A DNA stretch of 64,000 bases. Origin: Prochilodus magdalenae. Taxonomy: Eukaryota > Chordata > Actinopteri > Characiformes > Prochilodontidae. The position numbers were made by a program, and so were the translations under genes. The stretch lies in contig JAMWET010001240.1 of NCBI GenBank assembly GCA_024036415.1, forward strand, positions 1 to 64,000, read 5' to 3'. A model generated the notes under the pieces. It did not search any database, was not told the DNA's origin, and was given only the letters and a program-made list of their open reading frames with translations. Shown piece by piece: positions 1 to 11,400 of this stretch (positions within the stretch are counted from its first letter, which is position 1; every line of letters starts with the position of its first letter).

Positions 1-321
1 CATGTCATTTCAGTTATTTTAGTGTGCGGCCTGGGGTCATGTAGAGGGCATTTGCTGGGACTGCCTTTAGAGAAGGACGTCAGGCCTTTTAGAACGCCAA
101 AAAGCTCAACCGTTTTAGAATAAGAAACCTGTAGATTGTTTGTTTGGGGGTCAAGGTAAGTATATTATTCTGTCGGGATATGGGTGCACAGCGTTTTAAA
201 TGTGTACATAATATCAGGAAACACTATGGTGTTCGTAAGAGCAAGATAGAAAGTGAAAATCTTGATCAGCGGGTGCACGTTACAAGAATGAACCAACGAA
301 TGGGACCTCACTGCGAATGCG
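1..321. other. Single-copy left flank
   Basis: A moderate-complexity sequence that does not recur in the window. It marks the outer limit of the left arm, since similarity to the right arm stops at the CT tract beginning at 322. No coding or repeat signature was recognised. Confidence 0.5.
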
Positions 322-1386
322 GCTCTCTCTCTCCCCTCTCCCTCTCTCTCTCTCTTTTCTCTCAGTGTTTTTTTTCTTTGGTTTTCGTCTTTCTTTCCTC
401 TCTCTGTTTTCCTATACAACCTAATCCTACTCCATCTCTGTTTCATCTCCTTTCTCTCTCTCTCCTCTGTCTTTTATCCTTCTTCATTTCAACCCTCTCT
501 CCTTTATTCTAGCATCACTTTAAAGGTTTCTTTGTTTTTCTTGTTAACCCACTAAACCCATCTATTCATTGTCCAGACCCTTTGCTTTCATAATCCAATC
601 TTCTTCCTTTCTCTTTGTCTATCCTTTCCCGTCATTTTTTCTCTTCTTTTTTATTTTGTTTGTTTGTTGTTGTTTGTTTCTTTTTCCTTTCCCTTTTTCC
701 TTTCTTTCTTTCTCTCTTTTTCCTTTCCCTTTTTCTAGTTCCCTTTTTCTTTCTTTCTTTCTTTCTCTCTTTTTCCTTTCGCTTTTTTCTTTCCTTTCTT
801 ATTGTCTTCTTTCTTTCCTCATTTTGCCCCTCTCTATATTCTGCCTTCTTTTGGATTGCTTTTTTCTTTCGTCTTTCCTCTAATTTCTATTTCTTACTCG
901 TTATTTTTTGTCTATTCATTCTTTTTCCTCTCTCTTCCCAGCATTCAAATCATTCCTTTCTTATCGTTCTTTTTCTCCCTCTTCATTTGCTATACTTCTT
1001 AATGCTGTCGCTCTTGGGTCTCTTCAACTCGATCTCGTCGGTCTCTCTCTTCCTCATTATTTTATCTTCTCCTCATCTCTTTTCGTCTCATCCTGTCTTT
1101 ACCTCATTTGTCTTTCTTTCTTGTCTCACTCTCTTTCTGCAGAATTATTGCTCATTATTGTCTGTTTTCTCTCCCCCCCTCTCCCCCTCTATCTCTCTCT
1201 CCTTTCCCCCCTCTCCCCCCCCCTCCCTTTCCTCTTCCTCTCCACCCCCCCTTTTTTTTTTTCTCCCCCTTTTCTCCCTTTTCTCTCTCTTTCTCTCTCT
1301 CTCCTTCCCATCCCTTTTACTCTACCTTTCATTCTCTTTTCTTCTCTGTCTCTCTCTCTCCCTCTCTCATCCATCTCTCTTGGCGT
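322..1386 (+). repeat. Polypyrimidine (CT-rich) tract
   Basis: About 1 kb of CT/CTT/CCTTT simple sequence with interruptions. It gives long spurious Ser/Leu/Phe/Pro-rich frames in all three plus frames. It is the partner of the GA tract at 22,634-23,640. Confidence 0.95.
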
Positions 1387-2214
1387 CTTTAGGACTCTGA
1401 AAGGGCTCCCTAAAATGTTCAGCTGCCCGGGACGGGTCCAAGCTCTCCCTTTTTAGCAGGGCCGTCATTCTTCAATTGGGACAACAATAATAAAAACAAC
1501 TAAGCGGCAGCCCTCAGCAGCGATAAAGAAAGCCCAAATATCACTCTGTTTAAATTGAGGGACTCCAATTCAAGGATAAATACGGCTGCAGCTCCGGCTA
1601 GCTCCCGCCGCCTGGATTTATTTAACCTGTTTCAGAATGCAGGTTGCTTGAGGCCGTGTTTATGGCGAGGGCGTCCATAGAAATCTTTCAGTGCTCTTGG
1701 CAGCAGCTTATAGAGACTACCTTACGTTCATAATGTGATATGAGTGAGTTTAATACAAGGCTTTTATATTCCCTTTATTTATTTATATGTGATTTTGTGG
1801 TGCACAGAAAAAGGCTCTTCCGGTTTGAGAGTAAAGCCGGTCTCTTATCAGCAGGTAGCAATAGAGGCTGTAGCCTCCAGTCATGTGATTAAACAGCTAA
1901 TTGTTTGTATGAAAACTGACGCAGTGTAACTGTTTTGTACACAGCCTGTTCTGTCCTCTATGCCAAGTTATGTTGGGTGGGCACTTGCAGTGTTGCGGGA
2001 GATGAGCTTTTGCACATTTAGGGAATGGGTTTAAAGTGAATGTGTCCAAGGTGGGCAGTACGATAGTGTGCAAAACTGCAGTACGTAGGTTTTGCGTTTT
2101 GGTGGTGTGTGCTGATTCTCTGTGGAGTGTTGGACTGAGTTCAGCCTGGATGTGGCTTAATGCTGCTGTGTTCAGGCTGTGAAATTATGGTGGCCGGGAA
2201 GAGCTAAACAAATG
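1387..2214. other. Single-copy segment, possible conserved element (left arm)
   Basis: Non-repetitive, GC-balanced sequence following the CT tract, present also at about 21,870-22,634 in the right arm. No reading frame resembles a known protein. Its complexity contrasts with the surrounding simple repeats, which is why it may be a conserved non-coding element. Confidence 0.35.
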
Positions 2215-2590
2215 GAATTAAATTTAAGAAAAATTCCTTCAAAGAAAAACAAAATTACAAAAATAAAAACACATCTAATGAAAAAAATTCAAGAAAAGAA
2301 AACTTATCAAAAAAAAATCAAATCTAATGAAAAAAAAATTCATTTCAAGAAAGGCAAAATTACAAAATAAAAACAAGACTACTAAATGAAAAAGAAAAAA
2401 ATCAGTCAGGGAAAACAAAATTACAAAAAATAAAAAACAAATATACTAATGAAAAAAAATCTATTCAAGAAAACATAATTACAAAAAAATAAAAACAAAT
2501 ATACTAATGAAAAAAAATTCATTCAATGAAAACCAAAATTATCAAAAATAAAAACAAATTTCCTAACAAAACAATAAACAAATTTCATTC
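2215..2590 (+). repeat. A+T-rich minisatellite (left arm)
   Basis: Degenerate tandem units of about 50-60 bp built from aaaacaaaattacaaaa and ctaatgaaaaaaattcatt. It pairs with 21,490-21,850, and unit lengths differ between the arms. Confidence 0.8.
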
Positions 2591-2989
2591 GAGAATAAAG
2601 AAGGGGGCGTGAAAAGACTTTTACTTTAAACCAACACACTATTACAAACGGCGGATCCTGATGAAAAGGGCAGGTCTAACACACAGCAAGTGCTTCGTTG
2701 TCAATCAAAACTGATTTTTTAAATTTTTTATTTGTTCTTGCTTTTGTAATTTTGTTTTATGATATTTTCAAAAACTGTTTTCCATTTCTCTCGGCCACCG
2801 TTAGTAACTGTTAATCTTCTTTTTGTATAAGAATAAAAATGTGTAACGGAATTAATAAAACACCTTGACATACCAATCGTTAGCACTTTGTATAGATGCC
2901 ATATCTATAAAGAAAACGATCAGCTTCATGGCATAACACACGGCCATCTACAAGGAACACAGGAGCTCATTCACAACACATTATAATAT
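2591..2989. other. Single-copy spacer (left arm)
   Basis: A+T-rich DNA between the minisatellite and the Tc1 composite, with its partner at about 21,085-21,485. It may be the unrecognised end of the inner Tc1 relic. No gene seen. Confidence 0.3.
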
Positions 2990-4352
2990 ACCATTTACAA
3001 CAACCTTTTGAGTACCTACTGTTCTATTAATGCTATCAACATCTATAAGATCTTGGGCGGCCAACCCACAGTCACAGTCTCCACCAAGACAACCAGCGGG
3101 ACTCGTCACTGAAGATGACCCGCTGCCAGTCTGGGTCACTCCTATGGACAGTCTGTTCTCCACACCACTGCAGTCTTTGGTGGAAGCTGCATGTAGTGTT
3201 AAGGTGTGGTTCGTTCAATGTAGTCCTGTTTCATGCAGCCGTCTGCCCACGGATGCTTGATTACTGAACATTGTGACTCATGGAGGGCATCGCTGCTCGC
3301 TGTATGGTCTGCCATCCATGGCTGTTGGAGATCATTCCCAGGCCTCTCATGTCATTGGTGTTGTTCCTTCTTCTGTCCACTGGGGCCAAACCTGTTAATA
3401 TTAATAACTGCAAAACTCGCCGTGTTTTGGAGGACGAAGACGGAATGAGGAGTTACCATCCCAAAAACACCATCCCTACTCATCATTTCTTTCGTCCTCC
3501 CACACACGTGCGAGTGGAATTAAGACCATCTGAACCTTTCTCCCAGGACTCCTCTGGATCATCCAAATGGTGCATGGGCAAACTTAAGACGGGCCCTGGA
3601 CGTGGGGTGATTTAAGCAGGGGAAACCTTCCGTGCCATGCATGACTTAAACTATGGCGTCTTAGTGTATACCCACAGTACACTTGGAAAACAGTGTTGCC
3701 AGCTCTCTTCATGGTTCATTGACGCAGCTCCTGCCCGTGTAGTTCTGGGCTGATTCCCTCACGTTTCTTAGGATCATCTGATACGCCACGAGGTGATATA
3801 TTTGCGTGGAGCCCCAGTCCGAGGGGAGATTGGACAGTCAATGTTTTAGCTTCTTTCCATTTTCCTAATAATTTGCCCAACAGTTGATCTTTTTTTCTCA
3901 CCAAGCTGCTTGCCAAATTGTCCCCGTAGCCCTTTTTCCAGTCCATTGTGGAGGTCAACAGTGTTGTCTGTGGTGTCTTGGGAACAGCTCCTTTGGTCTT
4001 AGCCATGTTAGTAGTTGAAGTCTTACTGATTGTGTGGGGGTGACAGGTGTCAGAGTTATGCAGCTAATGGGACTCAAACAGGGTGCTTCTAATTTAGAAT
4101 AAGGAGTGGAGTGGAGGTGGAGTGTTTAGAGGCGGACTAAAGGTCTTTGAGGGCCAGAATTTTTTGCTGGGACTGGGCAGTGTGTCAAATACTTATTTGC
4201 AGCTGTAAACACACAAATTAAAAATTATTTAGATTATGCCTCTCACATTGGACATGCACCTAAGATGAAAAATTTCAGACCCCTCCATGATTCTAAGTTG
4301 AGGAGAATTTGCAAAGTCGGCAGGGTGTTCAAATACTCTATTGTCCTCAGTT
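2990..4352 (-). mobile_element. Rearranged composite of two Tc1-like elements (left arm)
   Basis: Two different Tc1/mariner relics are joined. From about 4,352 down to 3,415 lies family A: a terminal repeat, then a minus-strand transposase start at 4,006 (MAKTK) with frameshifts. From about 3,410 down to 2,990 lies family C, with the IFSDES region reading as the complement of 3,090-3,160. The junction is a fold-back of the family A catalytic-core region, as in the right arm, so the rearrangement predates or underlies both arms. Confidence 0.8.
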
Positions 4353-5156
4353 GTATGGGAAAACGAGGACAACAAAGCAACCCTGTAGAGTAGACGTTGT
4401 CCAGACTGTAGGGCGCGATTGTATATGATGTGTGCGTCACATTTCCTTCCTTAGAAATGGAAGATGGCCCAGAAAAGTGATCTTCCATTACTTTGACAAG
4501 GACACCAGCCCCTGACCCGCAATACTCTCCGCCCACCCCGCTGTCCACTTCTGTCTTGGACAGCATTCGGAGGCTAAATTCGGCTCCCTCCTCAGCGACC
4601 AGCAGCTGCCCAGCTAGACCAACACATCCTGAAGCTTCTTTCTGTTGACTTTGTATGCCAAATGCTGCTGATTCGATACCTGAACCTTCCAGTTTTTTCT
4701 GACAGTAGAGAAGTAATCGCACATTGTCCGGTTCATGGGATGACGTTAAAGACTGATTGTATTATATACCTGATTTGGGTGGTAATTATTATTTCTTTAA
4801 GCAACATAAAAATGCATTCATTGATTCAGGTGTTCAGTTGATTTACCAGATTTCCCTTGCAGTCTGGCTGTAATTACCCCTGGATGTAAGTCATGTTCAC
4901 TGGGCCGGACTAGTCCATAAACGCTAGGTTTTACAGTCCCTCATCAACATCATATCAAATATAATAACCTCAAGGCTATTTATAGTTATGTCTTAATGAT
5001 GCTGTCATGCACTTGAGGTTTCATCAGCGCTTTTCCACACATTTCAGGATGCTAATTTTATTAGACACTTCCATTTTCAATGTTATACAGCTTCCTCAGT
5101 TCATCTAGCCAGTCTCTACTCATCATTCTGGAAATTTCCTCCTCCTTTTACTCCTC
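4353..5156. other. Single-copy segment (left arm)
   Basis: Unique sequence between the Tc1 terminal repeat and the (TA)n tract, partner of about 19,076-19,830. A 159-codon minus frame at 4,243-4,722 shows no recognisable domain and is broken in the other arm, so I do not call it a gene. Confidence 0.4.
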
Positions 5157-5235
5157 CTATATATATATATATATATATAATATATATGTATATAATATAT
5201 CTATATGTATATATACATATGTGTTGTGTGTGTGT
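5157..5235. repeat. (TA)n and (TG)n dinucleotide tract
   Basis: Alternating TA with interruptions followed by TG. It pairs with the tract at 18,990-19,075, and the exact unit order differs between the arms. Confidence 0.9.
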
Positions 5236-5279
5236 GTCTGTGTGGGTGAAATTCTTCAATCGTACTGCAAAAGTAAACA

Positions 5280-7760
5280 GGGACTAACTAATAGTAGGTC
5301 TGGTAATAGATTAGTAACTGGTCTAGTAATAGTAAGATGGTAATAGGATTAGTAACTGTGTCTAGTAATAGTAAACCAGGTAATAGATTAGTAACTGTTT
5401 CTAGGTAAGAGTAAGATGGTAATATATTGGTAACAGTGTTTAGTAACAGTAATCTAATAATAGATTTCAAACAGTGTCTAATAAAAGTAACCAGGTAATA
5501 GATTAGTACCGAGTGTCTAATAAAAGTAACCAGGTAATAGATTGGTAACTGTGTCTAGTAATAGTAATCTGTAAATAGAATTAGTAAACTGTGTTAGTAA
5601 TAAGAATCTGTTAATAGATTTACAGATTAGAACTCAGTGTGTAGTAATATCTCAGGTCTGGTAAAATATTAGAAGTGGTATGTTAGTTATATGTTCAATC
5701 TAGTAATAGATTAGTAAAAGTTTCCAATAATCATAATTCCGTATAGAGAATAGGAATAGTAATCTGGTAATAGATAGTAAAGGTGTGGAGTAATAGTAAT
5801 ACTGGTAACAGATTAGTAACGGTGTGTCAGTACATAGTAATCTGGTACACAGAGTAGTAACGTGTGATAATTGTAAATCTGGTAATAGATTAGTAACAAT
5901 GTGTTGTTAATTGTTTTATGATCTGGTAATAGATTAGTAACAGTGTGTAGGTAATTGTAATCTGGTAATTAGAGTTAGTAAACAGGTGTAGTAATAAACT
6001 GTAATCTGGTAATAGATTAGTAAAGGTGTGTAGTAATAGGTAATCTGTAAACATGATAGTAATGTGTGTAATAATTGTAATCTGGTAATAGATAGTATCT
6101 ATGTGTAGTAATTGTGATCTGGTTAATAGGATTTAGTAACGGTGTGTAGTAATAGTAATCTGGTAACGATTAGTAATGTGTGTAGTAATTGTGATCTGGT
6201 ACATAGATTAGTAGCGTGTGTAGTAATAGTAATCTTGTATTCTTAGATAGTAACAGTGTGTAGTGAATTGTGATTGGTAAACAGATTAGTAACAGTGTGT
6301 TAGTAATTAGTGATTCTGGCAATAGATAGTATCGGTGTGTAGTAATAGTAATCGGGTAACAGATTAGTAATGTGTGTAGGAATTTGTGAATCTGGTAATA
6401 GATTAGTATCTATGTGTAGGAATTGTGATCTGGTAATAGATTAGTAAACTGTGTGTAGTAAATAGTAAATCTGGTAATAAGATATTAGTAACGTGTGTAG
6501 TAATTGTGATCTGCTAATAGATTAGTAACGGTGGTGTAGTAATAGTAATCTGGTACTAGATTAGTAACGGTTGTGTAGTAATAAGTAATCTGGTAAATAG
6601 AGTAGTAACCGGTGGTGTAGTGATAGGTAATCTGGTAATAGGATTAGTAACAGTGTGTAGTGATAGTAATCTGGCAATTCGATTAGTAACATTGTGTATC
6701 ATAAGGTAGATGATCTGGTAACAGAGTAGTAACGGTGTGTAATAATTGTAATCTGGTATACATGATTAGTAATGGTGTGTAGTAATAGTAATATCTGGTA
6801 ACATATTTAGTAACAGTGGCTGTAGTAATGTGATCTATGGTAAACAGAATATGAATGGTGTGAAAGTAAATAGTACTCTGGTAAAAAAAAATTAGTAACG
6901 GTGTGTAGTTAATAGTAATTGGTAATATATTATGTAGCAGTGTGTAAGTAATAGTAATCTGGTAATAGAGTAGATAACCAGGTGGTAGTAATAGTAATCT
7001 GGTAATAGATTAGTAACAGTGTGTAGTGATAGTAATCTGGTAATAAATTAGTAACAGTGTGTAGTAATAGTGATCTGGTAGCAGATTAGTAACGGTGTGT
7101 AGAAATTATAATCTGGCAATAGATTAGTGACTGTGTAGTAATAGTAATCTGGTAATAGATTAGTGACTGTGTTTAGTAATAGTAATCTGGTAATAGATTA
7201 GTAGCATTGTGTAGTAATAGTAATCTGATAATAGATTAGGAACAGTGTGTAGTAAAATATTAGTTATCTGGTAATAGATTAGTAAAACAGTGTGTAGTAA
7301 GTGTAATTGGTAATCAAATGGTAATACGACATAGGCAACAGTGTGTAGTAATAGTAATCTGGTAATAGATTAGTAACAGTGTAGTAATTGTAATCTGCTA
7401 ATAGATTAGTAACAGTGTGTAGTAATTGTAATCTGGTAATAGATTACTAACAGTGTGTAGTAATTGTGATCTGGTAATAGATTAGTAACAGTGTAGTAAT
7501 TGTTTTTTTTTGTAATCTGGTTAATAGATTAGTAACCGTGTGTAGTTAATAGTAATCTAGTAATAGATTAGAAACAGTGTGTAGTAATAGTAAATCTAGT
7601 AATAGATTAGTAACAGTGTGTAGTAATAGTAATCTGGTAATAGATTAGTAACGGTGTGTGGTAATAGTAATCTGGTTATAGAATTAGTAACGGTGTGTGG
7701 TAAATAGTAATCTGGTTATAGATTAGTAACAGTGTGTAGTAATTATATCTAGTAGTACAC
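5280..7760 (+). repeat. 38-bp minisatellite, noisy copy (left arm)
   Basis: About 60 tandem units of a 38-bp A+T-rich sequence built from tagtaatagtaatctggtaa and tagattagtaacagtgtg. Single-base insertions and deletions occur in most units, many more than in the right-arm partner. That is more like base-calling error than like normal satellite divergence. Confidence 0.95.
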
Positions 7761-8395
7761 TAGTACTAGAAAGCTAAATCATGGTTGGTATTTTGGCATT
7801 TTTGTCGGTGTGGTAAAGAGGGTTCAGGGAAAGTTTTGCCAGCATTATGCACTAATTCAGGCTCTCTACTAGATAAAGAGCTATCCTCAGCTTTCAGTAG
7901 TATAGCACACATTTATTAAATGTATATGGTCTGCCACATATGAATCCATGTATTCCAGGTTAAAAAGTACTAGTGACCTGGTGTTCTGCCTTTATGGTGT
8001 TATAGCTCCGTTTGGGGGCGGGGGCCCATCTGTGGTAGCTTAAACATATCCAAATGCTAATCAACCTGCTGCGTCTGGCGCATCCCCCACCGCTGGTGTT
8101 AGCTGAAGACCACATACGTGCACACGCAAAGAGGAAACAGATGTCAGCTGCCAGCAAGTAAGGGTTACTGCGTGCCTGCTGAGAGAGAGATATAGATTTG
8201 TGTGCTCCGAGACCGGAGCCTTCATCAGTAATGCTGCAGACGCCCGAGTGGGACGAAATAAAGAAGATGAAGAATGATGGAGAAGGCCAAAAAATGATCA
8301 AAAGAGCCCAGAAAAAGACGCCTCGAAAGAGAATGATTGATTGGCTTGATCGATGGCTACGAGACAGAAAGACAAGGTAGGATCAAGGTAGAGAG
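7761..8395. other. Single-copy segment (left arm)
   Basis: Unique sequence between the 38-bp minisatellite and a GATA tract, mirrored at about 15,835-16,540. It has two short open frames (7,960-8,301 minus and 8,198-8,380 plus) with no recognisable domain, broken in the mirror copy. Confidence 0.4.
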
Positions 8396-8560
8396 ATAAA
8401 TAGATATAGCTAGATAGATAGATAGAGCAAGATGAGAGCGCCCAAGAAGGGAACAGGTCCGCAATTGAAATTGACATTAAGATGGATGACACAGAACAGA
8501 CAGATAGCCCATAGATAGATAGATAGACGTATCGATAAGATAGAGTAGATCGTAGATAGA
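8396..8560. repeat. GATA tetranucleotide tract (left arm, outer)
   Basis: Interrupted GATA/GACA units with a unique insert. It flanks the outer side of the Tc1 relic and pairs with 15,772-15,900. Confidence 0.85.
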
Positions 8561-10292
8561 AAGCTTTGGGCAGCGTCCGCTGTAATTTTCCTGATCTTTC
8601 CATTTATCAAAGCATTGATTGTTGTTGGCTTATAAAAATTCCGTGTTAAATATATTCATATCCGCGGGGACAAACAACAGTGATATTTGAGAAGTGAAAT
8701 AAAGTTTTATATGATTACAGAGAAGTGTGCAACATATAACATTGTCAAAACAAAATTAGGCAGGTGCCCATAAATTTGGGGCACCCCAAAAAAAAAAACC
8801 TTTAGTACAGAATCCTCCGGTGTTCGCAGAATAATCAACAGCCTCCTAAATGCACTTTCCTATAGCTTCTAATGAGAGTGCTGGATATGTGGCTGAAGGT
8901 ATTTTAGACCCAATTCTTCATTGTACAAAACATCTCTAGTTCATTCAGGTTGATGGTATTTCCGAGCATGGAACAGCTCTCTTTAAGTGACACCACAGAT
9001 TTTCAATGATATTCAGGTCTGGGGACTGAGATGGGCAAATTACACCAGACGTTGTACTTGGCGTTCCTCTGCATGAACGCATTTAGTAGATTTTGAGCAG
9101 TGTTTCAGAGGTCGTTGTCTTGTTGGAGAAGATCCAGCCCCGGCGCAGCTTCAGCTTTGGGTCACTGATTGCTGGGACATTGGTCTCCAGAATCTGCGTG
9201 ATATGATTGGAATCCATGCGTTCCTTCAACTTTAACAGAGATTCCCAAGTCCCTGTTACTGGCCACACAGCTTCACAGCATGATGGAAACCACCACCAAA
9301 TTATTTTACTGTAGGTAGCAGGTGTTTTTCTTGGAGTTGCTGTGTTCTTTTTCCTACTCCATGCATAACGGCCCCTTCGTTATGCCAAAATAACACAGCA
9401 CCTTATTCCAAAATGAAGCTGGCTTGTCCAAATGCTGTGCTTTTAGCATACCTCAAGCAGCTCTGTTTGTGGTGTGGGCGCTGAAAAAGGCTCCCTCAGG
9501 CAGTCACTCTCCCATACAGCATCTCCTTGTGTACATAAGTGTCGCTGGAATAGTTGAACGATGCACAGATGACTCCACATCAGCAGCAAGATCATGTTGT
9601 AGGTCTTGGTGTGTGGTGGTCTGATGTGAGGGGTGGACTGCTGACTGGTCTCAAACATGCCTTCGCTTCTGTTTTGATTCACAGATTTTTCTGTCTGGCT
9701 GCCACTTCGAGCCTTGACTTGACTCTATCCATTTTCTCACAATGTATATTCTCACAGTGGAGAACTGAAAGCTGAAATCTCTGAGGATAGCTTTTCTGTA
9801 TCCTTCACCCTAAACCATGAACGGTGAACAATCGTTGTTTTCAGGTCAGGTTTTGAAAGTTGTTTTGAGACTCCCATGCTTCAACTCCTTCAGAGAAGAT
9901 GCAAGAGGAGAAAAACTTACAATTGCGCCCCCCTTAAATACCCTTTCTCATATAAATGGAGTCACCTGATGTATGGAGGTCAAGGGTCACAACTGAACGC
10001 CCCCCCCCCCCCACTACCAAACCAAATTTGAGTTACAATAATTAGGTCTGAAGGTTTTGAAATCAATAAAATGACAACAGTGCCCAAATTTATGCACCTG
10101 CCTACTTTTGTTTAACCAATTATTGTACACATTCTGTAAATCATATAAACTTAATTTCACTTCTCAAATATCACTGTGTTTTTCCCCTATATGATATATT
10201 TAACGGAATTTTTTTTATCTAAACAATCAATGCTTTATAAAGGTAAATCAGGAAAATTAATAAGGCTGCCCAAACTTTCGCACCCCACTGTA
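8561..10292 (-). mobile_element. Tc1-like transposon, family B (left arm)
   Basis: A near full-length element of about 1.7 kb. The inner terminal repeat is intact and ends with ccccactgta at 10,292, next to GATA repeats. The transposase reads on the minus strand from about 9,875 but is frame-broken everywhere; LKLRRGWIF is visible at about 9,122-9,160. A run of about 15 C at 10,002-10,016 is not present in either other copy. Confidence 0.9.
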
Positions 10293-10385
10293 GATAGATA
10301 GATAGATAGATAGACAGACAGACAAACTGATAGATGGATAGATAGATAGATAGATAGATAGACAAACAGACAGACTAACATAGAA
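10293..10385. repeat. GATA/GACA tract (left arm, inner)
   Basis: A tetranucleotide tract directly abutting the Tc1 terminal repeat, so the element inserted into a TATC/GATA microsatellite. Partner of 14,000-14,083. Confidence 0.9.
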
Positions 10386-11400
10386 ACCACCACCAAGTCC
10401 ACCCACCCCATCCCCTTCACCCACCCCCTGATGTGCTGCTGTGTTGGTGTGATGAGTGGTATGTAGAAGTGTGAGTGCGTGTGAATGTGGTAGGTAAAAC
10501 CCCACTGGACGATGTGACAATAACCCGCTGCCCCTGAGCGCCGCGCTGACAGAAGGGTCTTTAAAAGTGCATCGGATGTGTCAGACTTCTCAAGAATTAA
10601 TTACTTCTCCTTTTTGTGTTTCGGACAGGACTTGAAGTTCCCCCTTAATTTGATTTCATTCAGCCAGGCGGGTTCAGCCGCTCCTATGATAGGAAATACA
10701 CTAAAACAATCCGGCGCCAAAACTGTACGTATGTTTCTCTCCGGGCAACCGAGGGAAAAGTCTCTCTATTCCTTCCGATGTATAATACATGACGGAGGGC
10801 TTTCATCTACATGCTTTGATAGGTGGCTTATTTCACTTTTAAAGAGATGGATTGATACAGAAGAGGCTGGCTGATGAGACAGAAGAGAGAGAGAGAGAGA
10901 TGGAAGCGAGAGGGCGAGATGAGTCTATGTGTGCACGTGAGTGATTGTGTGTGGCTGACACTAATGGAGGAAGCTCGGCGCTTTTGAGGCACCGTCCTGT
11001 CCTGAAAAGCTCGACGGTGCCTGTTTTTCCTGTTGAGGAGAAAAATGGCTTGTTTTTCTTTTTTTTTTTATGTGCGGCTAGCTGAGGCCACCATATTCTG
11101 CGGCACCGTCCTTTTTTCAAGCAAGCAGTGAGGAGTTAAAAGGATGGAGGTGGGGCCGCCAAACACAGAGCAGCAGTGAAAACCTTTTTTTGGGTCAGGC
11201 CTTATGACCACCTCCTTTATTAGTGAACAACCTAATGTTGTTGCTCCAACAGCGAGCTGTTGGCTGGCCGGAAGACCTGCTGGGAAACCCAGGGCTCTAT
11301 GGAGCGGTTTCGGGAAGTTTTCTACCAATTTGAAACAGCAGGGCGTGTATGTTTCATGGGCAAACTAAACATGGGATGTCAATATATGGATCCAGATCTC
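10386..11400. other. Single-copy segment, possible conserved element (left arm)
   Basis: Complex, GC-balanced sequence, mirrored at 13,000-13,995. The stretch 10,560-10,870 looks like vertebrate conserved non-coding DNA, for example the TGATTTCATT and TGATAGGTGGC motifs. No coding frame is shared between the arms. Confidence 0.4.

Noticed and set aside
4243..4722. 159-codon minus frame as a gene
   Set aside because: The mirror copy in the right arm does not keep the frame and no domain is recognisable.
5280..7760. CRISPR-like direct repeat array
   Set aside because: Units are contiguous with no unique spacers, and the genome is vertebrate. The same holds for the arrays at 16.5, 30.2, 44.3, 50.9 and 55.2 kb.
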